Below are positions 1 through 5,509 of a stretch of 5,687 nucleotides of DNA, one piece after another. The translations under genes and the position numbers were made by a program. The stretch lies in the NCBI GenBank assembly GCA_011049495.1, contig DSBF01000310.1, forward strand, positions 1-5,687, given 5' to 3'. The DNA comes from Ignavibacteria bacterium (GTDB taxonomy: Bacteria; Bacteroidota; Ignavibacteria; Ignavibacteriales; Melioribacteraceae). The number at the start of each line of letters is the position of its first letter. The first letter of the stretch is position 1. The notes beneath the pieces were generated by a model. That model searched no databases. It saw only the letters and a program-made list of their open reading frames with translations, and was not told the DNA's origin.

Positions 1-22
1 CTTAATTTTAGCCTATTAATGC

Positions 23-58
23 AACATTGAAGGTTAAAAACAAGCAACCTTCGATGTT
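23..58. repeat. REP-like hairpin, AACCTT family copy 1
   Basis: AACATTGAAGGTT (23-35) pairs with AACCTTCGATGTT (46-58), giving 13 pairs of which one is a T-G wobble, around a 10-base loop. Neither strand has a T-tract after it, so it does not look like an intrinsic terminator. The AACCTTCGA core recurs in hairpins at 5080-5115 and 5131-5179, which points to a dispersed palindromic family. Similar palindromes in this phylum are often REP-type elements mobilised by REP-associated tyrosine transposases; that link is an inference. Confidence 0.65.
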
Positions 59-128
59 TGTGCGTAAGGTGACTTACTCATTCTTTCCGACACATCAATT
101 AGACAATTAAACTATTTGGCAATGCACT

Positions 129-146
129 AATTGTTTCTTAACAATT
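129..146. promoter_or_regulatory. Short inverted repeat overlapping the first TTAAC box
   Basis: AATTGTT (129-135) and AACAATT (140-146) form a perfect 7-bp inverted repeat around TCTT. The right arm overlaps the first TTAAC box (138-142). It could be a half of an operator or chance in AT-rich DNA. No T-tract follows, so it is not a convincing terminator for an upstream gene. Confidence 0.3.
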
Positions 147-177
147 CCTTAACATATCGTTAACTCCGGGTTAACAT
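137..177 (+). promoter_or_regulatory. Phased TTAAC direct-repeat array, candidate Pho-box-type operator
   Basis: TTAAC occurs at 138, 149, 160 and 171, exactly 11 bp apart each time; three of the four continue as TTAACA, and each is preceded by C or G. Direct repeats with an 11-bp period place successive sites on nearly the same DNA face, which is how OmpR/PhoB-family response regulators bind. The cyanobacterial SphR Pho box is also a CTTAAC-type direct repeat with this period. The last box ends about 9-10 bp before a candidate -7 element, the expected position for an activator site. The repeat geometry is seen directly; the identity of the regulator is inferred. Confidence 0.6.
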
Positions 178-185
178 TCAAACCT

Positions 186-193
186 TAGTTTCG
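186..193 (+). promoter_or_regulatory. Candidate Bacteroidota-type -7 element
   Basis: TAGTTTCG matches the TAnnTTTG consensus of Bacteroidota-group housekeeping promoters at five of six fixed positions. No clear TTG -33 element is present at the usual distance; instead the TTAAC array occupies that space, consistent with an activator-dependent promoter. Transcription would begin near 199-201, giving a leader of about 33 nt before the receptor start codon. Confidence 0.35.
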
Positions 194-219
194 TACCATA
201 AGTTTTAAACCACAACAAA

Positions 220-229
220 GAGAGAGAGA
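220..229 (+). promoter_or_regulatory. Purine-rich ribosome-binding region of the receptor gene
   Basis: The alternating GAGAGAGAGA tract lies three bases before the ATG at 233. It contains no full AGGAGG core, so initiation may depend on weak pairing and an unstructured leader, as is common in this phylum. The tract is complementary to a CU-rich stretch at 5428-5436 (see the candidate small RNA). Confidence 0.45.
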
Positions 230-232
230 AAA

Positions 233-3139
233 ATGTATTACAAAACCAAACTAAAATTTGGCGGATTTAATTTGAATATTCTTTTCAAAACAATTTTACT
301 AACCATCTTAACATCTACTTTGCTATTTGCTCAATCAGGCAAAATAACCGGTATTGTTGTTGATGGTGAATTGGGTGAGCCGCTTGTCGGTGCCAATATA
401 ATGGTCGACGGAACCTCAATTGGAGCCGCATCCGATCTTAACGGAAAATACTTTATTGAAAATGTTCCGGAAGGTGAATATGATTTGGTCATTTCCAGTA
501 TTGGATTTTCCAGAAGTATAATCAAGGGAGTAAAAGTTGAAAAAAATAAAATATCCAAGATTAATGTCGTTCTTCAAGTAGAAAGTTTCACTACTGATGA
601 TGTTATAATTTCTGCTAAAGCTGCAGAAGACTCTGAAGCAGGTCTCTTGGTTAAAAGACAAAAATCGGCTGCCGTTAGTGATGCAATAAGTGCAGAACAA
701 ATTTCAAGGACAGGTAGCGGTGATGCAGCAGAAGCCGTTAAACAAGTCGTTGGTGCATCGGTTGTTGACGGTAAATATGTATATGTAAGAGGACTTGGAG
801 ATAGATATAGTTACACACAATTAAACGGTGCAGAACTACCAAGCTCGGACCCGAATAGAAAAGCATTTCAATTGGATTTACTGCCAACAAATCTTCTAGA
901 TAATATTGTAACTATAAAAACATTTACACCCGATAAACCCGGCAACTTCAGTGGCGGTATTGTTGATATCGGTACAAGAAGTTTTCCGAATGCTTTTACA
1001 CTTGGTTTTTCATCGTCGGTAACCTATCATGGTCAGGCTACAGGCAATGGTGATTTTCTTACTTATGCTGGCGGTGGTAATGACTGGCTTGGTTCGGATG
1101 ACGGAACACGAAGCATTCCTTCTATATTTAGTAATCCGGATACCAAAGTACCAACTGCTGTTGAAGCAAGATTTGATGATAACAAAGCACAAACACTCGA
1201 TATAATGTCTAATGCATTTAACAATATTTTGGATTTGAATAGGGAAGCACCTCCGGTAAATCAAAGTATGTCGCTTTCAGTTGGTGATAGAATCACACTC
1301 GGTAAAGAATCAAATCTTGGTTATTTGGGAAGTTTTACTTTTGGCAGAAATTTTTCTTATTACGAAGATGGTGAAGTAGGTATATATAATTGGAGCCCTG
1401 GGGTTGGTTCACTTAATAATCAACTGAAATTAAAAGATGCTCAAGGCTCGGCTGAATCAACACTTGGTGCTCTCACTTCAATTGCTCTAAATATTAATTC
1501 CAACCATCAGATCAGCGGTAATATTTTTTATTCAAAGTCTGGAACTTCAACAGCTCGTTTTCAAGAAGGTTTTTGGCCTCAAGAGTTAGATAACACGAGA
1601 ATTGTTAGGAACAGGGTCTTAGGTTGGATAGAAAGAGATGTGCTATCATACCAGGTTAGAGGAGAACACTTGTTCAGCTCTTTCTTAGGAACAACTATTG
1701 ACTGGTCCGCTTCATTTGCAAAAACTACACAAGACGAACCCGACTTAAGATTATTATTTTCAATTGAAGACACGACAAAAACTCCAAGTACACATACAAT
1801 ACGCGGTTCAAATTTTGATGACCCGGCGAGATACTTCAGATATTTAGAGGATAATTCGAATACTTACAATGTTAATCTATCGGTTCCATTTACACAGTGG
1901 AACGGTTTAGCAAGTAAAATAAAAGTCGGCGGTTTATATCAAACAACCGACCGAAATTTTACTGAAAGAATTTTTACTTATCTCCCGGTTAATGCTTTCT
2001 TTAATGAAGTTAACGGAAATATAACCGAACTATTCTCGGATAAATATAATGGATTACTAAGTACCGATACATTAAGTAACGGTACACTGCGTTATAATTT
2101 CGGCAATGTAATAAGAGATAACTCAAGAGCAAGGAACAATTATACCGGTGATCAAACAGTGCTTGCCGGTTATTTTATGATTGACTTAGCAATTTTTGAT
2201 CGACTAAGATTGATTGGTGGTATTAGGTATGAAACAACTGAAATAGAAGTAATAAGTAAAGATACAACTCTTGGTATTGGTAATATTAAAGAAAACGATT
2301 TACTGCCGTCATTAAATTTAGTTTATAACCTTGCAAATAATATGAATATTAGATTTGCTGCTACCCAAACACTTGCAAGACCAACATTCAGAGAGTTAGC
2401 CCCATTTTCATCAAAAGAATTTGTTAACGGTTTTGAACTTCAAGGTAATCCAAATCTAAAAAGAACTTTAATCGAGAATTATGATTTAAGATGGGAATGG
2501 TATACCAGACCCGGTGAAATATTTGCAATAAGCGGATTCTATAAAAAATTAAAAAATCCTATTGAACGCTCTTTTGCTCTTGGGACGACAGAATCAAATA
2601 GAATTGTTACTTATACAAACGTAGACAAAGCAACTATTTTAGGTGCAGAGTTTGAAGCAAGATTTAGATTAGATCATGTATGGAAAGAACTCTCAAATTT
2701 CACTATCGGTGCAAATCTTTCTCTCGTTGATTCGGATATTGATATATCAGAAGTTGAATTGGCATCACGTCTTTCTATCGATTCAACAGCAAGCAAAGAA
2801 AGGGATTTACAAGGGCAGTCTAATTACATTATTAATCTCGACTTGTCCTATACAAACTTTTCTACCGGAACAACCGCAAGTTTATACTTTAACACTTTCG
2901 GCGAGAGACTTTCAAGAGTTTCAACAAACTTAACGCCTGATGTATTCGAACAGCCTGCTGCTCAGCTCGATTTAGTCGTTAGTCAAGAATTATTCTCTAA
3001 CTTCTCAATGAAATTATCAGTTAAAAATATTCTCAATTCAAGTTACTGTGAAGTTTATAAGTACAGAGGTCAAGAGTATATCTTTCAAGAATATAAAAGG
3101 GGTATGACTTACTCAGTAGGTATATCATACAATATTTAG
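233..3139 (+). CDS. TonB-dependent outer-membrane receptor with N-terminal carboxypeptidase-regulatory-like domain
   Basis: This 968-residue protein is predicted to import a ligand across the outer membrane using ExbBD-TonB energy. Residues 1-33 form a signal peptide (hydrophobic stretch, then LLFA before QSGK). Residues about 35-115 look like a CarboxypepD_reg-like beta-sandwich (GKITGIVVDGELGEPLVGAN). A TonB-box-like segment (TDDVIISA) lies near 121-128. The plug spans about 134-252, with VRGLGDRY at 185-192 and an LDLLPTNLLDNI segment near 215-226. The barrel carries the family's conserved TLARPTFRELAPF (713-725) and GNPNLKRTLIENYDLRWEWY (738-757). It ends in Ile (ISYNI) rather than the usual aromatic residue. 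The ATG at 233 is the only start before the signal peptide. It is probably cotranscribed with the downstream T9SS cargo gene. The TTAAC array suggests response-regulator control, perhaps by phosphate. The substrate cannot be read from the sequence. It lacks an adjacent SusD-type lipoprotein gene, so it is not a typical SusC. Confidence 0.95.
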   Translation: MYYKTKLKFGGFNLNILFKTILLTILTSTLLFAQSGKITGIVVDGELGEPLVGANIMVDGTSIGAASDLNGKYFIENVPEGEYDLVISSIGFSRSIIKGVKVEKNKISKINVVLQVESFTTDDVIISAKAAEDSEAGLLVKRQKSAAVSDAISAEQISRTGSGDAAEAVKQVVGASVVDGKYVYVRGLGDRYSYTQLNGAELPSSDPNRKAFQLDLLPTNLLDNIVTIKTFTPDKPGNFSGGIVDIGTRSFPNAFTLGFSSSVTYHGQATGNGDFLTYAGGGNDWLGSDDGTRSIPSIFSNPDTKVPTAVEARFDDNKAQTLDIMSNAFNNILDLNREAPPVNQSMSLSVGDRITLGKESNLGYLGSFTFGRNFSYYEDGEVGIYNWSPGVGSLNNQLKLKDAQGSAESTLGALTSIALNINSNHQISGNIFYSKSGTSTARFQEGFWPQELDNTRIVRNRVLGWIERDVLSYQVRGEHLFSSFLGTTIDWSASFAKTTQDEPDLRLLFSIEDTTKTPSTHTIRGSNFDDPARYFRYLEDNSNTYNVNLSVPFTQWNGLASKIKVGGLYQTTDRNFTERIFTYLPVNAFFNEVNGNITELFSDKYNGLLSTDTLSNGTLRYNFGNVIRDNSRARNNYTGDQTVLAGYFMIDLAIFDRLRLIGGIRYETTEIEVISKDTTLGIGNIKENDLLPSLNLVYNLANNMNIRFAATQTLARPTFRELAPFSSKEFVNGFELQGNPNLKRTLIENYDLRWEWYTRPGEIFAISGFYKKLKNPIERSFALGTTESNRIVTYTNVDKATILGAEFEARFRLDHVWKELSNFTIGANLSLVDSDIDISEVELASRLSIDSTASKERDLQGQSNYIINLDLSYTNFSTGTTASLYFNTFGERLSRVSTNLTPDVFEQPAAQLDLVVSQELFSNFSMKLSVKNILNSSYCEVYKYRGQEYIFQEYKRGMTYSVGISYNI

Positions 3140-3164
3140 AGTAATTATTTCATTAATCATTAAT

Positions 3165-3171
3165 AAAGGAG
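3165..3171 (+). promoter_or_regulatory. Shine-Dalgarno site that decides the start of the second gene
   Basis: AAAGGAG ends directly against an ATG at 3172, which leaves no spacing for initiation there. The ATG codons at 3178 and 3181 lie 6 and 9 bases downstream, both suitable. The 3178 start is preferred, with 3181 nearly equal. Confidence 0.75.
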
Positions 3172-3177
3172 ATGTAC

Positions 3178-4815
3178 ATGATGAAGCGATTCTTTTCATT
3201 TTTTTTACTTGCCTTTTTCCCAATATTGCTTTCAGCTCAAGTTATTGTTACAGATGATATCTCATCGGATGTAACTTGGACTGCAAACAACGAATACATT
3301 CTTAACGGTCTTGTGTTTGTTAATAATGGGGCAACACTATCTATTGAACCGGGTACTGTAATTAAAGGTCGGTCACAAGGTAATATAACAACAGGTGAAG
3401 GAGCAAGTGCGTTAGTAGTCAGAAGAGGCGGCAAAATAATGGCAGAAGGAACCGCCGCGAATCCGATAATATTCACATCAGAATTTGATGACTTATCAAT
3501 CCCTGATGATCTAACAAATGCAGACAGAGGTTTATGGGGTGGAATTATAATCTTAGGAAGAGCAACTACAAATCAGCCGACAACAGAAAACCAAATTGAA
3601 GGTATCCCAAGTGAATTGGATGCAAAGTACGGTGGTAATGATGATGACGATAACTCCGGTGTATTAAGATATGTATCAATTCGTCACGGTGGGTTTTCAA
3701 TAAGCGGCGTACCCGGTGATGAAATCAACGGATTAACAATGGGTGCAGTTGGAAGAGGCACAACGATTGAATACATAGAAGTATATGCAAACTTTGATGA
3801 TGGATTTGAATGGTTTGGCGGTACAGTAAATACAAGATACTTAGTAGCAGCATTCTGCGCTGATGATTCATTTGACTACGATCAAGGCTGGAGAGGAAAG
3901 AACCAGTTTTGGTTCTCGGTACAAGGTTCGGATGAAGCCGGAAGAGGCGGTGAACATGACGGCGGTGATGACTGCGAAACATGCGAACCGTATGCAATAC
4001 CTATGATAGCAAATGCAACATACATTGGTTCTGGTGTAGGCGCAACACCGGCGGGTGATGGAAACGATAGAGCAATATATTTTAGAGATAATGCCGGTGG
4101 TAAGTATTACAATAGTATCTTTACTGATTTTGTTGGAGTAGGATTAAAAGTAGAAGATATAACCGGCGAAGACAGCAGATCGCGATTAGAGAATGGTGAT
4201 TTGGTAATGAGTAATAATTATTGGTGGGGCTTCGGAGCCGGAAATGATTGGTTAACAATAGCATCAGGCGATCAATGGGTAGTAGATCATTTAGCTGCAA
4301 ATAATAATCATTTAGTTGACCCTCAATTAAGAGGAATCAGCAGAACTACCGATAAGGGTCTTGATCCTAGACCGCAATTAGCAACAACAGCAGTTAATGT
4401 TGGAGATCAATTCTTTGTCCCGACAAATTATGCAGGTGCTTTTGATCCTAATAATGGTTTATGGACTGAAGGTTGGACAGCACTTTCAGTTTTAGGTTAT
4501 ACTCCGCAAACAGTTGTTGGTATTGAAGAAAAATATGATTCAGAAATCCCGGTAAGTTTTGATTTATCACAAAACTATCCTAACCCGTTTAACCCTTCAA
4601 CCAAAATTCAGTTTACAATGCCGGAAGCAGGCAACGTGAAGTTGACGGTATATAACGTACTCGGTCAGAAAGTTGCTGAATTAATAAATGACTTCAAATC
4701 AGCGGGTATTTATACAATCAATTGGAATGCTGAGAATTTATCATCAGGTATGTATATCTATAAGTTAGAATCCGGTGCAAATATAATTACAAAGAAAATG
4801 ACTTTGTTGAAATAA
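3178..4815 (+). CDS. Exported Asp-rich, probable beta-helix protein with T9SS type A C-terminal sorting domain
   Basis: This 545-residue protein has a signal peptide (1-20, cleavage after LLSA before Q21). Its N-terminal half has the repeating hydrophobic and glycine pattern of a right-handed beta-helix: NNGATLSIEPGTVIKG (49-64), ALVVRRGGKIMAEG (78-91), GLWGGIIILGRA (118-129), LRYVSIRHGG (163-172). Acidic segments at 154-159 (NDDDDN), 204-215 (NFDDGFEWFGG region), 227-246 (DDSFDYDQGW) and 259-270 (EHDGGDDCETCE) could bind metal such as calcium. Only three cysteines are evident: 227 and the CETC pair 266/269. Residues about 460-545 form the sorting tail (QNYPNPFNPSTKIQF, VYNVLGQKV, SSGMYIYKL, ending KKMTLLK), implying T9SS export and surface anchoring or release. 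No catalytic motif is recognised. The gene starts 38 bp after the receptor stop, so it is likely in the same operon and may serve as a surface partner of the receptor. Similar proteins are sometimes labelled 'multidrug transporter', which the sequence does not support. Confidence 0.9.
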   Translation: MMKRFFSFFLLAFFPILLSAQVIVTDDISSDVTWTANNEYILNGLVFVNNGATLSIEPGTVIKGRSQGNITTGEGASALVVRRGGKIMAEGTAANPIIFTSEFDDLSIPDDLTNADRGLWGGIIILGRATTNQPTTENQIEGIPSELDAKYGGNDDDDNSGVLRYVSIRHGGFSISGVPGDEINGLTMGAVGRGTTIEYIEVYANFDDGFEWFGGTVNTRYLVAAFCADDSFDYDQGWRGKNQFWFSVQGSDEAGRGGEHDGGDDCETCEPYAIPMIANATYIGSGVGATPAGDGNDRAIYFRDNAGGKYYNSIFTDFVGVGLKVEDITGEDSRSRLENGDLVMSNNYWWGFGAGNDWLTIASGDQWVVDHLAANNNHLVDPQLRGISRTTDKGLDPRPQLATTAVNVGDQFFVPTNYAGAFDPNNGLWTEGWTALSVLGYTPQTVVGIEEKYDSEIPVSFDLSQNYPNPFNPSTKIQFTMPEAGNVKLTVYNVLGQKVAELINDFKSAGIYTINWNAENLSSGMYIYKLESGANIITKKMTLLK

Positions 4816-4817
4816 GA

Positions 4818-4862
4818 CACTAATTTCACGAATTGACACGAATTAACTTGAATTGAAATTCA
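4818..4862. repeat. Degenerate 10-bp repeats of the CACGAATTxA type
   Basis: Immediately after the stop codon come CACTAATTT, CACGAATTGA, CACGAATTAA and CTTGAATTGA in tandem (4818-4856). The end folds as TGAATT (4849-4854), GA, AATTCA (4857-4862). The reverse-strand form is the AATTCGTG phrase that recurs in intergenic DNA of this group of bacteria, as far as I recall. No T-tract follows, so no clear terminator for the operon is seen here. Confidence 0.5.
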
Positions 4863-4894
4863 TGAGATTCGGGTCTTAGGACTAAATTACCAGG

Positions 4895-4906
4895 CGACAA
4901 ATGTCG
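4895..4906. repeat. GACAWWTGTC palindrome, copy 1
   Basis: CGACA (4895-4899) and TGTCG (4902-4906) flank AA. It is the shortest of three related palindromes and has the opposite central dinucleotide (AA rather than TT) to the next two. Confidence 0.6.
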
Positions 4907-4926
4907 TAATAGTAAATAAATAGCCG

Positions 4927-4940
4927 CCGACATTTGTCGG
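4927..4940. repeat. GACAWWTGTC palindrome, copy 2
   Basis: CCGACA (4927-4932) and TGTCGG (4935-4940) flank TT. Its centre lies 33 bp from the centre of copy 1. Confidence 0.65.
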
Positions 4941-4959
4941 TATGAATAGGATATGTAAC

Positions 4960-4977
4960 CGCTGACATTTGTCAGCG
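4960..4977. repeat. GACAWWTGTC palindrome, copy 3
   Basis: CGCTGACA (4960-4967) and TGTCAGCG (4970-4977) flank TT with 8-bp perfect arms. Its centre lies 35 bp from copy 2. The pair next to GACA/TGTC is T-A here and C-G in copies 1 and 2, a compensated change that argues pairing itself is conserved. Confidence 0.7.
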
Positions 4978-5019
4978 TGCATGAATGACTCGTAATTTAT
5001 AATTCTACTGATAAGTAAA

Positions 5020-5036
5020 GATAACGAGATGTTATC
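5020..5036. repeat. Small inverted repeat
   Basis: GATAAC (5020-5025) and GTTATC (5031-5036) are perfect 6-bp arms around GAGAT. No T-tract follows. It adds to the run of hairpins in this intergenic region but could be chance. Confidence 0.35.
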
Positions 5037-5037
5037 A

Positions 5038-5069
5038 CCGCAGACGTAAAGAGGCAGACAGGTCCGCGG
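5038..5069. repeat. GC-rich imperfect hairpin
   Basis: CCGCAGAC (5038-5045) pairs with GTCCGCGG (5062-5069) at seven of eight positions, with a 16-base loop. It stands out as GC-rich in AT-rich DNA. The phrases CCGCAGACGTAAAG and GGTCCGCGGCTAC resemble dispersed hairpin repeats I recall from related genomes. Confidence 0.45.
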
Positions 5070-5079
5070 CTACAAATTA

Positions 5080-5115
5080 AACCTTGGAGGTCGCATGATT
5101 TAGACCTCCAAGGTT
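5080..5115. repeat. REP-like hairpin, AACCTT family copy 2
   Basis: AACCTTGGAGGTC (5080-5092) and GACCTCCAAGGTT (5103-5115) form a perfect 13-bp stem with a 10-base loop. The stem length and loop length equal those of the hairpin at 23-58. No T-tract follows on either strand. Confidence 0.75.
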
Positions 5116-5130
5116 ACTGGCAGCCCTAGC

Positions 5131-5179
5131 AACCTTCGAGGAAAAAGAACTTAATCAACAAACTCTTACCTCGAAGGTT
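5131..5179. repeat. REP-like hairpin, AACCTT family copy 3
   Basis: AACCTTCGAGG (5131-5141) and CCTCGAAGGTT (5169-5179) form a perfect 11-bp stem around a 27-base AT-rich loop. It lies 15 bp after copy 2, so the two form a tandem pair like a BIME. Confidence 0.7.
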
Positions 5180-5190
5180 TCTCAAAATCA

Positions 5191-5261
5191 CCGGGATTTG
5201 TCAGGTATAAAATTATTAATAAAAATTTTTTGTTTAACCATTTTGATTAAGAAAATCCCGG
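5191..5261. repeat. Inverted repeat around an AT-rich segment
   Basis: CCGGGATTT (5191-5199) and AAATCCCGG (5253-5261) are perfect 9-bp arms around 53 bases of very AT-rich DNA. The right arm, with its flank, also reads as a degenerate copy of the palindrome in the tandem repeat at 5510-5687: AAAATCCCG then GGGGATATCATT, compared with AAAATCCCGATAGGGATTTCATT spread over 5581-5603. Confidence 0.5.
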
Positions 5262-5287
5262 GGGATATCATTCGGGAAACGTTAAAG

Positions 5288-5373
5288 GTCGTCAGACTTC
5301 GCTCGTTAGTGTCTGGAGACTCCAACGGAGTCTTCGACCGAACTCCCGACAGGGTGCGTCGAGGTCTGACGAC
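5288..5373. repeat. Compact multi-stem structure (possible three-way junction)
   Basis: The outer arms GTCGTCAGAC (5288-5297) and GTCTGACGAC (5364-5373) pair perfectly over 10 bp, extendable to 14 with one wobble. Inside, AGACTCC (5317-5323) pairs with GGAGTCT (5327-5333) over an AAC loop. Directly abutting it, TCGAC (5334-5338) pairs with GTCGA (5358-5362), enclosing CCC/GGG. An alternative CAGAC/GTCTG hairpin (5293-5297 with 5311-5315) competes with the outer stem. It is more GC-rich than its surroundings. It could be a miniature mobile element or a structured RNA. Confidence 0.55.
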
Positions 5374-5386
5374 TGGCGAGTCACTT

Positions 5387-5475
5387 GTTTTTGACTTACA
5401 AGATTACTCAAAAACTTAGCAACAAAACTCTCTCTCCTTCCTTTGTGGTTCGGGGTGTCGAAAGGCACCCCTTTT
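5387..5475 (+). ncRNA. Candidate small RNA ending at an intrinsic terminator
   Basis: The segment has the build of a bacterial small RNA. A hairpin comes first: GTTTTTGA (5387-5394) with TCAAAAAC (5408-5415), perfect 8 bp. A CU-rich single-stranded linker (5416-5451) follows, then a strong terminator (5452-5475). The linker could pair with the receptor leader: CTCTCTCTC (5428-5436) with 220-228, and TTGTGGTT (5443-5450) with 208-215. No promoter is identified. The 5-prime end could lie further left and include the structure at 5288-5373. The alternative is that the minus strand carries an orphan leader resembling that of the receptor gene. Confidence 0.25.
5452..5475 (+). terminator. Rho-independent terminator with GAAA tetraloop
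   Basis: GGGGTGTC (5452-5459) pairs with GGCACCCC (5464-5471), with one T-G wobble, around a GAAA tetraloop of the stable GNRA class, followed by TTTT and an AT-rich tail. The T-tract lies only on the plus-strand side, so it ends rightward transcription. No gene lies directly before it; it could end the operon about 640 bp downstream of the last stop codon, or an independent small RNA. Confidence 0.85.
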
Positions 5476-5509
5476 ATTATAAATTTAAAATTGCAATAAT
5501 ATCCAGTCC

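Larger units (their letters stand above)
1..232. other. Non-coding leader region upstream of the receptor operon
   Basis: No credible coding sequence is seen here on either strand. The region holds a REP-like hairpin (23-58), a short inverted repeat (129-146), a phased TTAAC array (138-175), a candidate -7 element (186-193) and a purine-rich ribosome-binding region (220-229). Bases 59-128 show nothing clear apart from a weak 5-bp hairpin. No end of an upstream gene can be identified. Confidence 0.6.

Noticed and set aside
64..77. GTAAG-GTGA-CTTAC hairpin as a terminator of an upstream gene
   Set aside because: The stem is only 5 bp and no T-tract follows, despite the GNRA-like loop.
2676..2933. 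85-codon plus-strand frame inside the receptor gene
   Set aside because: It overlaps the barrel-coding part of the receptor in another frame and has no protein-like features; a shadow of the real gene.
233..3139. SusC-type glycan porin
   Set aside because: No SusD-like lipoprotein gene follows, and the plug and barrel motifs fit the general TonB-receptor group with a carboxypeptidase-regulatory-like domain rather than a clear SusC.
3172..3174. Upstream ATG as start of the T9SS cargo gene
   Set aside because: It abuts the AAAGGAG site with no spacing; the ATG codons at 3178 and 3181 are correctly spaced and give a more typical signal peptide.
3725..3997. 90-codon minus-strand frame opposite the T9SS cargo gene
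   Set aside because: Its His-, Arg- and Leu-rich translation is typical of an antisense shadow of an Asp- and Gly-rich gene. Other minus-strand frames across 233-3476 were rejected for the same reason.
3178..4815. Annotation as a multidrug transporter
   Set aside because: After the signal peptide there are no membrane helices; the protein is Asp- and Gly-rich, beta-helix-like and ends in a T9SS sorting tail.
5198..5419. 73-codon open frame with a TTG start
   Set aside because: It has no Shine-Dalgarno site, runs through AT-rich sequence and the multi-stem element at 5288-5373, and its translation resembles no known family. Open by chance.
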